64,000 bases of DNA from Salmonirosea aquatica (GTDB lineage: Bacteria; Bacteroidota; Bacteroidia; Cytophagales; Spirosomataceae). The stretch's first letter is position 1, and every line of letters begins with the position of its first letter. The stretch spans positions 62,001 to 126,000 of the forward strand of contig NZ_WHLY01000002.1 in NCBI RefSeq assembly GCF_009296315.1, written 5' to 3'. Positions 27,068 to 36,624 of the stretch are shown here, piece by piece. A program made the translations under genes and the position numbers. The notes under the pieces are model-generated. The model saw nothing but the letters and a program-made list of their open reading frames with translations. It was not told where the DNA came from and made no database searches.

Positions 27068-28045
27068 ATGAAAAAGAGAGCAATTTTAAGCATTGTAATA
27101 CTCCTAATCGCCAACATGGCTGTCGCTCAACTCGGTGAGCAATACGCCGGACTCATCGATACCGCCTGGAAGTATTATGAAAATAAGGAGTACCTCAAAT
27201 CGGCCCAGACTTACTCCAAGGCTTTTGCTTCGGCAGGCGATCTTGGTGAAATCACCGATCGATACAATGCCGCTTGTTCGTGGGCGCGCGCCAATAATGC
27301 CGATTCGGCATTCGTCCAGTTGTTCAGGATTGCCCGCAGCGGCTACTACACAAATTATCGGCACATGAGCACCGACTCCGACTTGTTGACGCTACACGAC
27401 GACCGCCGCTGGGCAGAAGTAACTGCGCTTGTAAAAATAAACCAGGAGAAGAAGGAAGCCAATTACGATAAACCATTGGTAGCCATGCTCGACACCATTT
27501 TTCAGATTGATCAAATCTATCGGAAGCAAATCGGAGATATTCAGAAAAAGTACGGAAACGATTCTAAAGAAATGCAGGCGCACTGGAAGAAAATCATGAC
27601 CGCCGATTCAATCAATCTAATAAAAATCAAAAAAATACTGGATGAGCGAGGCTGGCTGGGCGACAGCGTAATTGGAAATCAGGGCAACCAAACGCTCTTC
27701 CTGGTAATTCAGCACGCCGATCAGAAAACTCGTGAGCAGTACCTACCCATGATGCGGGAAGCTGTCAGGATCGGAAACGCTGAAGCCAGCGCCTTAGCCC
27801 TGTTAGAAGATAGAGTGGCGTTGGGGCAGGGTAAGCGACAAATTTACGGGAGCCAGATAGGGTATGACAACAGCGGTGCCTACGTCCTGCCGCTTGACGA
27901 CCCGGATCATGTAGATGAAAGGCGCCAAGCGGTCGGATTAGGAAAATTGCAAGAATATGTTTCCGGCTGGGGCATTACCTGGAATGTAGAGGAATATAAA
28001 AAGAAGTTGCCCGAGTTAGAAAAGAAGAATATCCAAATAAATTAA
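27068..28045 (+). CDS. exported TPR-like protein with DUF6624-type C-terminal domain
   Basis: This 325-residue protein has a signal peptide (1-20, cleavage near AVAQ). Helices resembling tetratricopeptide repeats span about 25-115 (AWKYYENKEYLKSAQTYSKAF, then YNAACSWARANNADSAF). The C-terminal region (about 150-315) matches the DUF6624 pattern, with LDERGWLGDSVIGNQGNQTL, FLVIQHADQ and ALLEDRVALGQGKRQIYGSQ. The biochemical function is unknown. The ATG at 27068 is preferred to a TTG four codons upstream. The 154-bp gap before it holds nothing recognisable. Confidence 0.82.
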   Translation: MKKRAILSIVILLIANMAVAQLGEQYAGLIDTAWKYYENKEYLKSAQTYSKAFASAGDLGEITDRYNAACSWARANNADSAFVQLFRIARSGYYTNYRHMSTDSDLLTLHDDRRWAEVTALVKINQEKKEANYDKPLVAMLDTIFQIDQIYRKQIGDIQKKYGNDSKEMQAHWKKIMTADSINLIKIKKILDERGWLGDSVIGNQGNQTLFLVIQHADQKTREQYLPMMREAVRIGNAEASALALLEDRVALGQGKRQIYGSQIGYDNSGAYVLPLDDPDHVDERRQAVGLGKLQEYVSGWGITWNVEEYKKKLPELEKKNIQIN

Positions 28046-28191
28046 ATAGGGATAAATCCTGGTCATATAATTATTTGAAGAAGTCAGTGCGATTGCTGTG
28101 TTATGTATGAAATTGCAAAAAGATATGACTTCTGGACGGCATAAGAGAAAGTCGTGTATCGATTAAGCGGTTCATCGATTCGTCGTAGATT

Positions 28192-28236
28192 TAAAAAATC
28201 CCCACTGGTTTGCTTTTGCAAAGCAAACCAGTGGGG
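28192..28236 (-). terminator. intrinsic terminator after the RND operon
   Basis: A perfect 16-bp stem (CCCCACTGGTTTGCTT at 28200-28215 pairing with 28221-28236) with a 5-nt loop is followed on the minus strand by ATTTTTT. It lies 24 bp after the stop of the RND permease and closes the three-gene efflux operon. The rest of the 215-bp gap 28046-28260 has nothing else recognisable. Confidence 0.92.
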
Positions 28237-28260
28237 TGAATTAGTAACGTATGAAGGTGT

Positions 28261-31200
28261 TTAGCTTACCTTCTCCCCTTCTTCCTCCAAATCCTTCCTT
28301 CCATAAGCTATCTTTCCAATACTCGAAAACAACACGGGTACCACAAAAATCGCCAGCAGGGTGGCGGCGACCATTCCGCCTAATACGGTCCAGCCGATGG
28401 TTTGGCGGGCAGCAGCACCTGCTCCCTGTGAGAAAGCCAGCGGCAGTACCCCCAGAATAAAGGCCAGGGAGGTCATGATGATGGGACGAAGCCGCAGTCG
28501 GACAGCTTCCATGATGGCCTGTCGGATTGATTCGCCCTGATCTACCCGTTCCTTGGCAAATTCCACGATCAAAATGGCGTTTTTAGCCGCCAGACCAATG
28601 AGAGTCAGGAGGCCAATCTGGGCGTAGATGTTGTTGGAAATGCTCTTGAACAAAGTCAGCGTGACGATGGCTCCAAATGCCCCGATGGGTACCGCCAGCA
28701 GCACCGCAAAGGGTACCGACCAGCTTTCGTACAAAGCCGCCAGGAATAAAAAGACAAACAGAATGGATAGGCCAAAAATGTACAGGGTACTTGACCCCGC
28801 GTTGATTTCCTCGAAGCTCAGTCCCGTAAATTCGTAGCCATAACCGATCGGCAGTACCTCGGCTGCTACCTCGCGCAGCGCTTCGATGGCCTCACCACTG
28901 CTGTAGCCGGGAGCCGGATTACCGTTCAGTTCAGTGGAGCGGAACAGGTTGTAGTGCGAAATCAACGGAGCGCTTTCCACCATTTTGTGCGTCACCAGCG
29001 CGCTGATAGGTACCATTTGTCCACCTTGGTTGCGGACGTAGTACTTGCCCAACGCATCGATATTAGCCCGGAAGTTGGTATCGGCCTGCGCTACGACTCG
29101 GAAATTACGCCCATAAATTGTAAAATCATTGACATAACGACTCCCCAGGTAGGTTTGCAGGGTACTGTATACTTCCGAGAGCGAAACGCCCAGTTGCTTT
29201 ACCTTGGCCCTATCTACGTCGAGCTGGTAGCCAGGAGTTTGGGCGGTAAAGAACGAGAAGGCACCGCTGATTTCGTCACGCTGGTTGGCGGCGGCAGTAA
29301 AATTCTTAACTACCTTCTCAAACTGCTTGATGTCGTCGTTGCTTTCGCGTTGCTCGATCACAAAACTAAACCCACCCGTGCGGCCCAGACCGGGAATGGC
29401 GGGCGGTGTAATGACCACTACGTTGGCTTCTTTGAGGCCTGCTACTTTTTTACGGAGCGTAGCCGCCAGTCCTTCTACGGTAAGTGAGTCGGCCTTGCGT
29501 TCGTCCCAATCGTCCAGCTGGCAGAAGATGGTACCGCTATTGGATTTGGAAGCAAAAGTCACCACGTTGAGTCCGCCCAAACCCGCATAGTGATTGATTC
29601 CGGGCGTGTTGTCCAGAATCTTCATCAGGGTGTCCAGGGTAGCGATACTGCGGCCCGTTGAGGCGGCCTCAGGCAGTTCGTAGGTCAAGAACAAGCGTCC
29701 TCCATCTTCCAAGGGGATAAAACCGCTGGGTTTGGTTTTAAAAAGAAGCCCTGTGCCCAGGTAAAGTACCACCAATCCTACCAGCACCAGTGGAGCTTTG
29801 CGAATGGATTTTTTAACACCCTCTGAGTAGTGATCCGTCACCCGGCCAAACCAGGTATTAAACTTGTAAAAGAATTTATTCAGACCCCGCGAGTCTTTAT
29901 TTAGTTTCATGGGCCGCAGCAGCATGGCGCACAGCGCGGGGGTCAGCGTAAGCGCCACAAAAGCCGAGAGCAATACCGAAATGGCAATGGTGATGGCAAA
30001 TTGCTGGTACAACCGCCCCACAATACCCGGAATGAAACCTACCGGCACGAACACCGCCGCCAGAATCAGAGCTATGGCGATGACTGGTCCGGAAATATCC
30101 TTCATGGCCTTCATGGTAGCTTCTTTGGCCGAGATTCCCTCTTCATCGATGTAGTGTTGCACAGCTTCTACCACCACAATGGCATCGTCGACCACAATTC
30201 CGATGGCGAGTACAAAACCGAACATCGTAAGCGTATTGATGGTAAAGCCCAGCGGAATGAAGAAGATGAAGGTACCCACGATAGACACCGGAATGGCTAG
30301 CAGAGGGATGAGGGTAGCCCGCCAGCTTTGCAGGAAGAGGAATACCACCAGAATTACGAGCAACAGGGCTTCTATCAACGTTTTAACCACCTCATCAATG
30401 GATACCTTCACCACCGAAACGGCCTCGAAGGGTACCATGTAGTCCAGGTCGTTAGGAAAGGATTTTTTCAACTGATCCATCGCATCGTATACGCCCTGGG
30501 CAGTTTCGAGGCTGTTGCTGCCGGGCGCTTCGTACACCAGCAGGTAGCTGGCCCGCTTGCCATCCACGAACGAATTGCTGTTATAGCTAAACTTCCCCAG
30601 TTCTACCCGCGCCACGTCCTTAAGGTACACCAGCGACCCGTCATTGGGACGGGTGCGGACGATAACTTCTCCGAATTCTTCTGCCGACGAAAGGCGGCTG
30701 TTGGTGAAGACGGTATATTCAAAAGTCTGATCGTTATGCTGCGGCGGCGCACCTACCGAGCCCACCGCAACCTGTAAATTCTGCTCCTGCAAGGCCGAAA
30801 TAACTTCCCCCGATGTGAGGCCCAACTGGGCCATTTTGTCGGGTTGCAGCCATACCCGCATACTGAAGTCGTCGGCCCGGCTGAAAATATCGCCCACGCC
30901 TTTCACGCGTAGCAGGGCATCTTTCACATAAATGTTGGCGTAGTTGCTCACGAAATTAACCCCGTGGGTGTTCTCGGGTGAGTACATTGCCACCAACATC
31001 AGGATGCTGGGATTCCGCTTCCGAACCGTCAGTCCCAGGCGGGTTACTTCACTGGGTAGCTGAGGCGCGGCCACACTTACGCGGTTCTGAAGATCCAGAG
31101 CCGCAATATCGACGTTGGTACCTACCTCAAATACGGCACTGATGGACGTGCGGCCATCGTTGGTACTGGTGCTGGATACGTAACTCATGCCGGGGGTACC

Positions 31201-31413
31201 ATTCACCTGGGTTTCGATGGGTGTCGTCACGGTCTGCTCCACGGTGGAGGCATCGGCACCCGTGTAGGTACCTGTAATCTGTACAGTCGGAGGTGTGATG
31301 TCGGGGTACTGACTGATAGGCAGGCTCATAATGGCCAGAACGCCTACCAGCAGAATGACTAAGGAAATAACGATGGCCAGAATGGGCCGATTGATAAAGC
31401 GATTTGCAAACAT
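28261..31413 (-). CDS. efflux RND transporter permease subunit (HAE-1/AcrB-type)
   Basis: This 1050-residue inner-membrane pump exports drugs or lipophilic compounds using the proton gradient. It has the N-terminal FANRFINRPILAIVIS, LPISQYPDITPPTVQI, and the DD proton-relay motif in GIVVDDAIVVVEA in TM4, plus the second-half GLAAKNAILIVEFA and LRPIIMTSLAFILGVLPLA. Length and topology match the family. It is the third gene of an adaptor-permease-TolC operon (transcription order TolC, adaptor, permease) ended by a strong terminator. The substrate cannot be read from sequence. Confidence 0.96.
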   Translation of the reverse strand: MFANRFINRPILAIVISLVILLVGVLAIMSLPISQYPDITPPTVQITGTYTGADASTVEQTVTTPIETQVNGTPGMSYVSSTSTNDGRTSISAVFEVGTNVDIAALDLQNRVSVAAPQLPSEVTRLGLTVRKRNPSILMLVAMYSPENTHGVNFVSNYANIYVKDALLRVKGVGDIFSRADDFSMRVWLQPDKMAQLGLTSGEVISALQEQNLQVAVGSVGAPPQHNDQTFEYTVFTNSRLSSAEEFGEVIVRTRPNDGSLVYLKDVARVELGKFSYNSNSFVDGKRASYLLVYEAPGSNSLETAQGVYDAMDQLKKSFPNDLDYMVPFEAVSVVKVSIDEVVKTLIEALLLVILVVFLFLQSWRATLIPLLAIPVSIVGTFIFFIPLGFTINTLTMFGFVLAIGIVVDDAIVVVEAVQHYIDEEGISAKEATMKAMKDISGPVIAIALILAAVFVPVGFIPGIVGRLYQQFAITIAISVLLSAFVALTLTPALCAMLLRPMKLNKDSRGLNKFFYKFNTWFGRVTDHYSEGVKKSIRKAPLVLVGLVVLYLGTGLLFKTKPSGFIPLEDGGRLFLTYELPEAASTGRSIATLDTLMKILDNTPGINHYAGLGGLNVVTFASKSNSGTIFCQLDDWDERKADSLTVEGLAATLRKKVAGLKEANVVVITPPAIPGLGRTGGFSFVIEQRESNDDIKQFEKVVKNFTAAANQRDEISGAFSFFTAQTPGYQLDVDRAKVKQLGVSLSEVYSTLQTYLGSRYVNDFTIYGRNFRVVAQADTNFRANIDALGKYYVRNQGGQMVPISALVTHKMVESAPLISHYNLFRSTELNGNPAPGYSSGEAIEALREVAAEVLPIGYGYEFTGLSFEEINAGSSTLYIFGLSILFVFLFLAALYESWSVPFAVLLAVPIGAFGAIVTLTLFKSISNNIYAQIGLLTLIGLAAKNAILIVEFAKERVDQGESIRQAIMEAVRLRLRPIIMTSLAFILGVLPLAFSQGAGAAARQTIGWTVLGGMVAATLLAIFVVPVLFSSIGKIAYGRKDLEEEGEKVS

Positions 31414-31495
31414 GCGTTAATATTGAATTCTGGATGCTGGACTCTGGACGATTGACTTTCTGACCTCAGAAGTCAGGCTACCTTTTCTCGCTTCC

Positions 31496-32635
31496 TTACT
31501 TGGTACCCGCCGGGCTGGAACTTTGTGCCGGGGTACCTGCTTTTGAAATTTTTGCCCCGTTTTTCAATTTCTGTATTCCTTCCGTGACGATTTCCGTATT
31601 TTCTTCCAGACCACCGCGAATCACAATCTGATCACGCACGTCGGCGCCGGTCTGAACTTTCTGCTGGATCACGCTATCACCCTGCACGACGTACACAAAG
31701 TACTCGCCCATCTGCTCCACGAGGGCCTTTTTGGGAATCAACAGGGAGTTGCCACTACTGCCGTCGGTTTTTACCCGCACATTCACAGTCATCCCGGCTT
31801 TCAGCATATTCTTAGTATTGGGAAAAACAAGCCGTGTCCGGATCGTTCCGGTCTGGGCATCCACGGCCCGGTCGATCAGTCCAATGCGTCCGGCATAGGG
31901 GTAGGTACTTCCGTCGGGCAGACTGAGTTGGAAGGTCGAGTCACGCGGATTCTTATTCTGTTGCAGAAGGCGGGTAAACCGTACAATTTCCTTTTGATCC
32001 ACTCCGAAATCCACAGCCATGGGGTCGTCGGTTGAGAGAGTGTTCAGCAACGTCTGATTGGAGGTAACCAACGCGCCCAGCTGTACCTGGGAAATACCGA
32101 TCGTACCCGAAATAGGCGCGAAAACGGAAGTATATTTCAAGCCCGAACGCGACTGTTCTACCGTAGCTTTGGCCGCCTGTACCTGCAATTTGGCAGTTTC
32201 GAGCCGAGCCAGCGCGTTATCGAGTACCTGCTTGGCAATGGCCTCGTTGCGGTCGAGCTCCTGATAGCGCTCGGCATCTTTCTGCGCCAGTCGTTCGTTA
32301 GACTCCGCTACCCGCAGGTTGGCCTGAGCCTGATCTACCGATGCCTGGATTTGTTGTTGGTCGATCTGATAGAGTTTCTGTCCTTTACGAACCCGTTGCC
32401 CATCCTCAAAATAAATACCTGTAACGTAGCCACTTGCCATAGCACGTACCTCCACCACTTTCAAAGGCGTCACGGTGGCGGGGTATTCGTCGTAGGAGAT
32501 CGCTTCGCCCCGTTCTACCCTATACGTAGCCACCGGAACGGTCGTGGGCGCCTGGGGCTTTTGCTCTTTCCCACCGCAGGCCAGAAGGGTTGCCATACCA
32601 AAGATGATAGCGGGGACTGATCTTTTTTTTATCAT
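31496..32635 (-). CDS. efflux RND transporter periplasmic adaptor subunit
   Basis: This 379-residue membrane-fusion protein links the RND pump to TolC. A lipoprotein signal peptide with the lipobox TLLACG near 17-21 anchors it to the inner membrane. The N-terminal barrel-sandwich pieces include VEVRAMASGYVTGIYFEDGQ and the coiled-coil hairpin spans about 95-165, rich in Ala, Gln and Glu. VFAPISGTIGISQVQLGALV is the second lipoyl half, and a beta-barrel plus membrane-proximal domain follow. The tail is Ala/Ser-rich. The gene lies 82 bp upstream of the permease gene. Confidence 0.95.
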   Translation of the reverse strand: MIKKRSVPAIIFGMATLLACGGKEQKPQAPTTVPVATYRVERGEAISYDEYPATVTPLKVVEVRAMASGYVTGIYFEDGQRVRKGQKLYQIDQQQIQASVDQAQANLRVAESNERLAQKDAERYQELDRNEAIAKQVLDNALARLETAKLQVQAAKATVEQSRSGLKYTSVFAPISGTIGISQVQLGALVTSNQTLLNTLSTDDPMAVDFGVDQKEIVRFTRLLQQNKNPRDSTFQLSLPDGSTYPYAGRIGLIDRAVDAQTGTIRTRLVFPNTKNMLKAGMTVNVRVKTDGSSGNSLLIPKKALVEQMGEYFVYVVQGDSVIQQKVQTGADVRDQIVIRGGLEENTEIVTEGIQKLKNGAKISKAGTPAQSSSPAGTK

Positions 32636-32725
32636 TGTTTCTCTATTCTGGTAGCCTTAGAGTTGTGAGCTATCTACTTCTATTTCAGAGTCTTGATTTA
32701 TGAAAATTTTTATACCTCGTAATAA

Positions 32726-34075
32726 TCAGTAATCAATGCTACCCAAGGCGCGTTCGACATCCAGTTTACTACTGATCACCTGATACAACGCATTGGTATA
32801 ATTGAATTCCGCCGTTCTCAGATCCGTCTGGGCAATCACTACATCCAGGTAGGTCTTCACGCCCGACTTATACTGCAACTGAATCACGTCATACACCTCG
32901 CGGGCGAGGGAAACATTTTCCCGTAATGTCAGATAATTGATCCAATCACCCTTGTATTGAGCCAGGGCCTGAGTGAACTCGGTATTGATGTCATTGCGTA
33001 GGCCCGTCATATCCCAATCGGAGCGCTCAAACTGCAGTTCGGCGATCTTGATGTTTTGCAGTCGTTTGCCTCCCTGAAAAAGCGGTAGGGCAATGGTCAG
33101 ACCGAAAAGGGAATTTGGAAAAGTCCGACCGTACAATTGGGCAAATTCCTGGTTTTGGTAGAGCAGGTTGTAGTTCACAAAAAAGGACACCGTCGGCAGG
33201 AAACTCCACCGGGCGTAGTCGATCTCCGCGCGCAGCAGGTTCCGGCGCGTTTGCAGGCGCTGGTATTCAATGCGATTCTGGTAGTTCACTATTTGGGTGG
33301 TGTCCAGCTGAGCATCCAGTTCCAGGCGCGTGCTGTCGTAGGTGATTGTCAAGGGTCGCTCTACAGGGTACCCCATCTGGTTCTTCAGCACGGCTTCCCG
33401 CGCTATGGCCTGTTCTTGGGCTTGTTTGAGTTGGGCTGTGGCATTGTTCAGGGCAATCGTGGCGCGTTGATAGTCGGTTTTATCCACAATACCGCTCTTG
33501 AACTGATTCACGGCATCTTTCAGGTTGCGGGCCAGGCGTTCGATCTGGGCGTTCAGAATATCCTGTTGCTGACGGGTGAGCAGCAGATCATAAAAAGCTT
33601 TACTCACATCGACCGTCACATTGATCTTGGTATTTGTGGTGTTCTGCACAGCCTGCTTCAACACATCCTGCGCGGTACGGTTGGCCAGCAGCACATCACG
33701 ATTGAAAATCGTCTGGTTCAGCGTGAAGGCACCGGTCGAGGAGTTGGTTACCCCGGTGCGTATTTCACGCCGGGGGCCTGAGGGATTGTTCAGGTCAGGA
33801 AAAAGCACCACAGGAAGTTGCAGGTAGTGCTGAATGTTGAAGTTGAAACCTACCTGAGGGTACCAGTCGGCCAGGCGGCTTTTGATGGTACGGTCAGTAA
33901 TCTGCTCATCGAGTTGCGCCTGGCGGATGTCCACCTGATGCGCCAGCGCGTATTGTATGCACTCTTCCAGGGTAGCATAGGCTGATAGTGTGTCAGAAGC
34001 GGTGGTTTGTGCGTGTACGGAGTACGACTTGCTACTAAAAAGCCAAAAACTACATAGGATAAAAAGTACGCGCAT
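32726..34075 (-). CDS. TolC family outer-membrane efflux protein
   Basis: This 449-residue outer-membrane channel protein has a signal peptide ending near VHAQ (residue 23). The TolC repeat pattern is clear: TLEECIQYALAHQVDIRQAQ near the N-terminus, long amphipathic helices, and LEDRLAL-type beta strands; the second repeat contains EVYDVIQLQYKSGVKTYLDV. It is the first gene of the RND operon, 90 bp upstream of the adaptor. The 267-bp gap upstream (34076-34342) contains the terminator of the next operon but no clear -7/-33 promoter pair. Confidence 0.94.
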   Translation of the reverse strand: MRVLFILCSFWLFSSKSYSVHAQTTASDTLSAYATLEECIQYALAHQVDIRQAQLDEQITDRTIKSRLADWYPQVGFNFNIQHYLQLPVVLFPDLNNPSGPRREIRTGVTNSSTGAFTLNQTIFNRDVLLANRTAQDVLKQAVQNTTNTKINVTVDVSKAFYDLLLTRQQQDILNAQIERLARNLKDAVNQFKSGIVDKTDYQRATIALNNATAQLKQAQEQAIAREAVLKNQMGYPVERPLTITYDSTRLELDAQLDTTQIVNYQNRIEYQRLQTRRNLLRAEIDYARWSFLPTVSFFVNYNLLYQNQEFAQLYGRTFPNSLFGLTIALPLFQGGKRLQNIKIAELQFERSDWDMTGLRNDINTEFTQALAQYKGDWINYLTLRENVSLAREVYDVIQLQYKSGVKTYLDVVIAQTDLRTAEFNYTNALYQVISSKLDVERALGSIDY

Positions 34076-34228
34076 AAAAAGTCTATCGGAATGAAAACCC
34101 TAAATCCTGTATCCGAATAATCACATTCAGTACACTAAGCGGCCAGGATTAAGCAGTAGGATTCAGCTATTTATAGGATATAATAGATTTACAAACACAA
34201 GTTTTCTACAATAGTTTCTAAACTCCAA

Positions 34229-34262
34229 AAAAAAGCCGGATACGACTGTATCCGACTTTTTT
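34229..34262 (-). terminator. intrinsic terminator after the molybdenum hydroxylase operon
   Basis: A stem of about 15 bp (AAAAAAGCCGGATAC at 34229-34243 and GTATCCGACTTTTTT at 34248-34262, one mismatch or wobble) with a 4-nt loop is followed on the minus strand by a run of eight T. It lies about 80 bp after the stop of the molybdopterin subunit gene and, being nearly symmetric, could act in both directions. Confidence 0.85.
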
Positions 34263-34342
34263 AATTTTATTTATTATTTGTAAAATGCAAAACCAGTTTT
34301 TGACCCTCGCCCGCATCCAGAATATTAGCCTAGCATGCAGAC

Positions 34343-36571
34343 TTACAGCAAGTCCTCGACATGAATCGGCAGGTGGTTGATGCGCTTGCCCGTAGCATGG
34401 AATATTGCATTGGCAATGGCCGGAGCCATGGCTACAATGCCGATCTCCCCTATCCCCTTACTACCCAAGGGATTGACGATGGTATCATCTTCATCCACAA
34501 AAATGGCATCCAATTCGTGAATATCAGCATGGACGGGTAGGTGGTACTCGGCCAGGTTGCGGTTCAGGTATTTGCCAAAACGCGAATCGCTTATGGTTTC
34601 TTCCCGGAGCGCTTTGCTGATGCCCCACACCATCGAGCCGATTAGCTGGCTACGGGCGGTTTTAGGATTAACGATTTTTCCGGCCGCCACGGCAGTTATG
34701 GCCCGTGTAACATTGACGATTCCCAATTCCTCATCTACTTCCACTTCTACAAAAGCGGCGCTGTGGGCAGCCCGAGTGTATTTTTTCAGCTTGAAAGCGT
34801 TGGGGATTGAGGTTTTCGTAGTCTTGATGGCTTTACCATTGTGGTCGGCAATCAGATCGGCATAAGAAACAGAAATCGCCGGATCATCGCTCAGGACGAT
34901 CCGGTCTTTCTCAAACCGGATCGACGCCTGGTTTGCCTGCGATAGCGAAAAATTCTCCATCCGGGCCGCCCGTTTCAACAGCTTTTTCCGCAGCGATTGA
35001 CAGGCTTTCACTACCGCCGACCCCACGCTCGATACTGTAAATGAGCCACCCTGAATCGGAGCTAAGGGTAGGTCGCTATCGCCATAGGAAAATGTAATGT
35101 CATCGGTAGAAAGTCCGAATTCATCGGCTGCGATTTGGGTCATGACGGTCAGGGTACCCGTTCCAATGTCGGTGACGGCGCTGTTTACCTCGATTCGGCC
35201 GCTGGCGCTCAGCACTGCTTCGGCGCGGCTGGGTACCGTCATGCATTCCCAAATTCCCGTGGCCATGCCATAGCCCACCAGTTTGTGGCCGCGCTTCATG
35301 CTCCGGGGCTCGGGGTTACGTGCCGACCAACCGAATTTTTCGGCACCCTGTCTGTAGCATTCGCGTAGTTCTTTGCTGGAAAAAGGTTTGTCCTGCGCCA
35401 CATCCCGTTCTGAATAATTGACGAGCCGAAGTTCTAGCGGATCCATATTCAGTTGGTACGACAGCTCATCCATAGCGCTTTCGATTGCAAAAACACCCGT
35501 ACTTCCACCGGGCGCCCGCATATCGAGCGGCGTGTGAATGTCCAATGGCACCAGCTGGTAGTCGAGCTGGGTATTTTTAGCCGGATACAAAATATGGGAC
35601 CAATTCACGACTACTTCCGTATAGTCCTCATACTGTGAGGTCTCGGCCAGCGCCGCGTGATTCAGTGCGGTCACTGTCCCATCGGGCGTCGCTCCCAGGC
35701 GCACCCGCTGCAAGGTAGGCGGGCGATGGCCAAAACTGAACATCTGCTCCCGGTCCAGCGTCACGCGTACCGAGCGTTTGAGTTGGGTAGCCGCCATCAC
35801 CGACATGAAAAGCTGGTACTGCGGCCGTAATCCCGAACCAAATGCTCCTCCTACGTAAGGTGCCACGACCCGCACATCGCCGAAGCTCAGTCCAAACACA
35901 TTGCAGACGTATAACATGCTATTGACCGTACCCTGGGTTTTATCAAAAATCGTCAGTTTACCACCCTCCTCGTAAAAGGTCGTGGTAGCGTGCATTTCCA
36001 TGGGATTGTGGTGCTCGGTACCATGCCAGTAGGCAGACGAAATCTGGGCGTCCGCCTCTTCAAAAGCCTGATCAAAATCGCCTTTGGGTTTTGGAGGCAG
36101 GGGCTTGAGCAGGGTGGCCATGCCTAGCTGCGGATCACGGGCTTTGCCTATATTGGTCTTAAGATCCGTGTGGAATGCTTCTTCCTCATACTTCACATGC
36201 AGAATTGAAGCTGCGTAGCGGGCCGTTTCGAAGGTTTCGGCAACAACCAGGGCAATCGGCTGGTCGTAGTAGCTGACCTGGGCATCGTAGAGGGGGCGAA
36301 AGGGTGAGCCGGGCGGTGCGTCCATGTCGGAGTACTGCATATCAAACCAGGCCAGTGAAGGTCGATTTTCGTGGGTGAATATTTCGATTACCCCAGGTAT
36401 CCTTTTGGCTGATTCCGTATCGATCCTGATCACTTTTCCTTTGGCGATGGTACTGTTCACCACGTAGCCATATAGCATCCCCTCGTGCTTGAATTCGCCG
36501 GCATACCGGGCGGCACCCGTTACTTTCAAAGTACCTTCCAGCCGGCTGATGGGTTGTCCTGTTTGTTTCAT
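34343..36571 (-). CDS. xanthine dehydrogenase family molybdopterin-binding subunit (PaoC/YagR-like)
   Basis: This 742-residue large subunit carries the Mo-cofactor and hydroxylates aldehydes or N-heterocycles. It begins with GQPISRLEGTLKVTGAARYA, shows the Mo-binding segments AFGSGLRPQYQ, TPLDMRAPGGSTGVFAIE and FTVSSVGSAV, and ends with the catalytic-Glu motif GSKGIGEIGIVAMAPA near residue 705. Its neighbours are FAD and 2Fe-2S subunit genes in the order of E. coli yagTSR. There is no XdhC-type maturation gene nearby. The substrate is not defined by sequence; aldehyde is a guess from the PaoABC resemblance. Confidence 0.92.
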   Translation of the reverse strand: MKQTGQPISRLEGTLKVTGAARYAGEFKHEGMLYGYVVNSTIAKGKVIRIDTESAKRIPGVIEIFTHENRPSLAWFDMQYSDMDAPPGSPFRPLYDAQVSYYDQPIALVVAETFETARYAASILHVKYEEEAFHTDLKTNIGKARDPQLGMATLLKPLPPKPKGDFDQAFEEADAQISSAYWHGTEHHNPMEMHATTTFYEEGGKLTIFDKTQGTVNSMLYVCNVFGLSFGDVRVVAPYVGGAFGSGLRPQYQLFMSVMAATQLKRSVRVTLDREQMFSFGHRPPTLQRVRLGATPDGTVTALNHAALAETSQYEDYTEVVVNWSHILYPAKNTQLDYQLVPLDIHTPLDMRAPGGSTGVFAIESAMDELSYQLNMDPLELRLVNYSERDVAQDKPFSSKELRECYRQGAEKFGWSARNPEPRSMKRGHKLVGYGMATGIWECMTVPSRAEAVLSASGRIEVNSAVTDIGTGTLTVMTQIAADEFGLSTDDITFSYGDSDLPLAPIQGGSFTVSSVGSAVVKACQSLRKKLLKRAARMENFSLSQANQASIRFEKDRIVLSDDPAISVSYADLIADHNGKAIKTTKTSIPNAFKLKKYTRAAHSAAFVEVEVDEELGIVNVTRAITAVAAGKIVNPKTARSQLIGSMVWGISKALREETISDSRFGKYLNRNLAEYHLPVHADIHELDAIFVDEDDTIVNPLGSKGIGEIGIVAMAPAIANAIFHATGKRINHLPIHVEDLL

Positions 36572-36624
36572 TGTGCTTTACGATTGAGATATCTTGAAAA
36601 TGAGTGAATAGCTTTCATTCACCA

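Noticed and set aside
28200-28236. Inverted repeat as a recombination site
   Set aside because: Perfect short stem followed by a T-run directly after the RND operon; an intrinsic terminator explains it.
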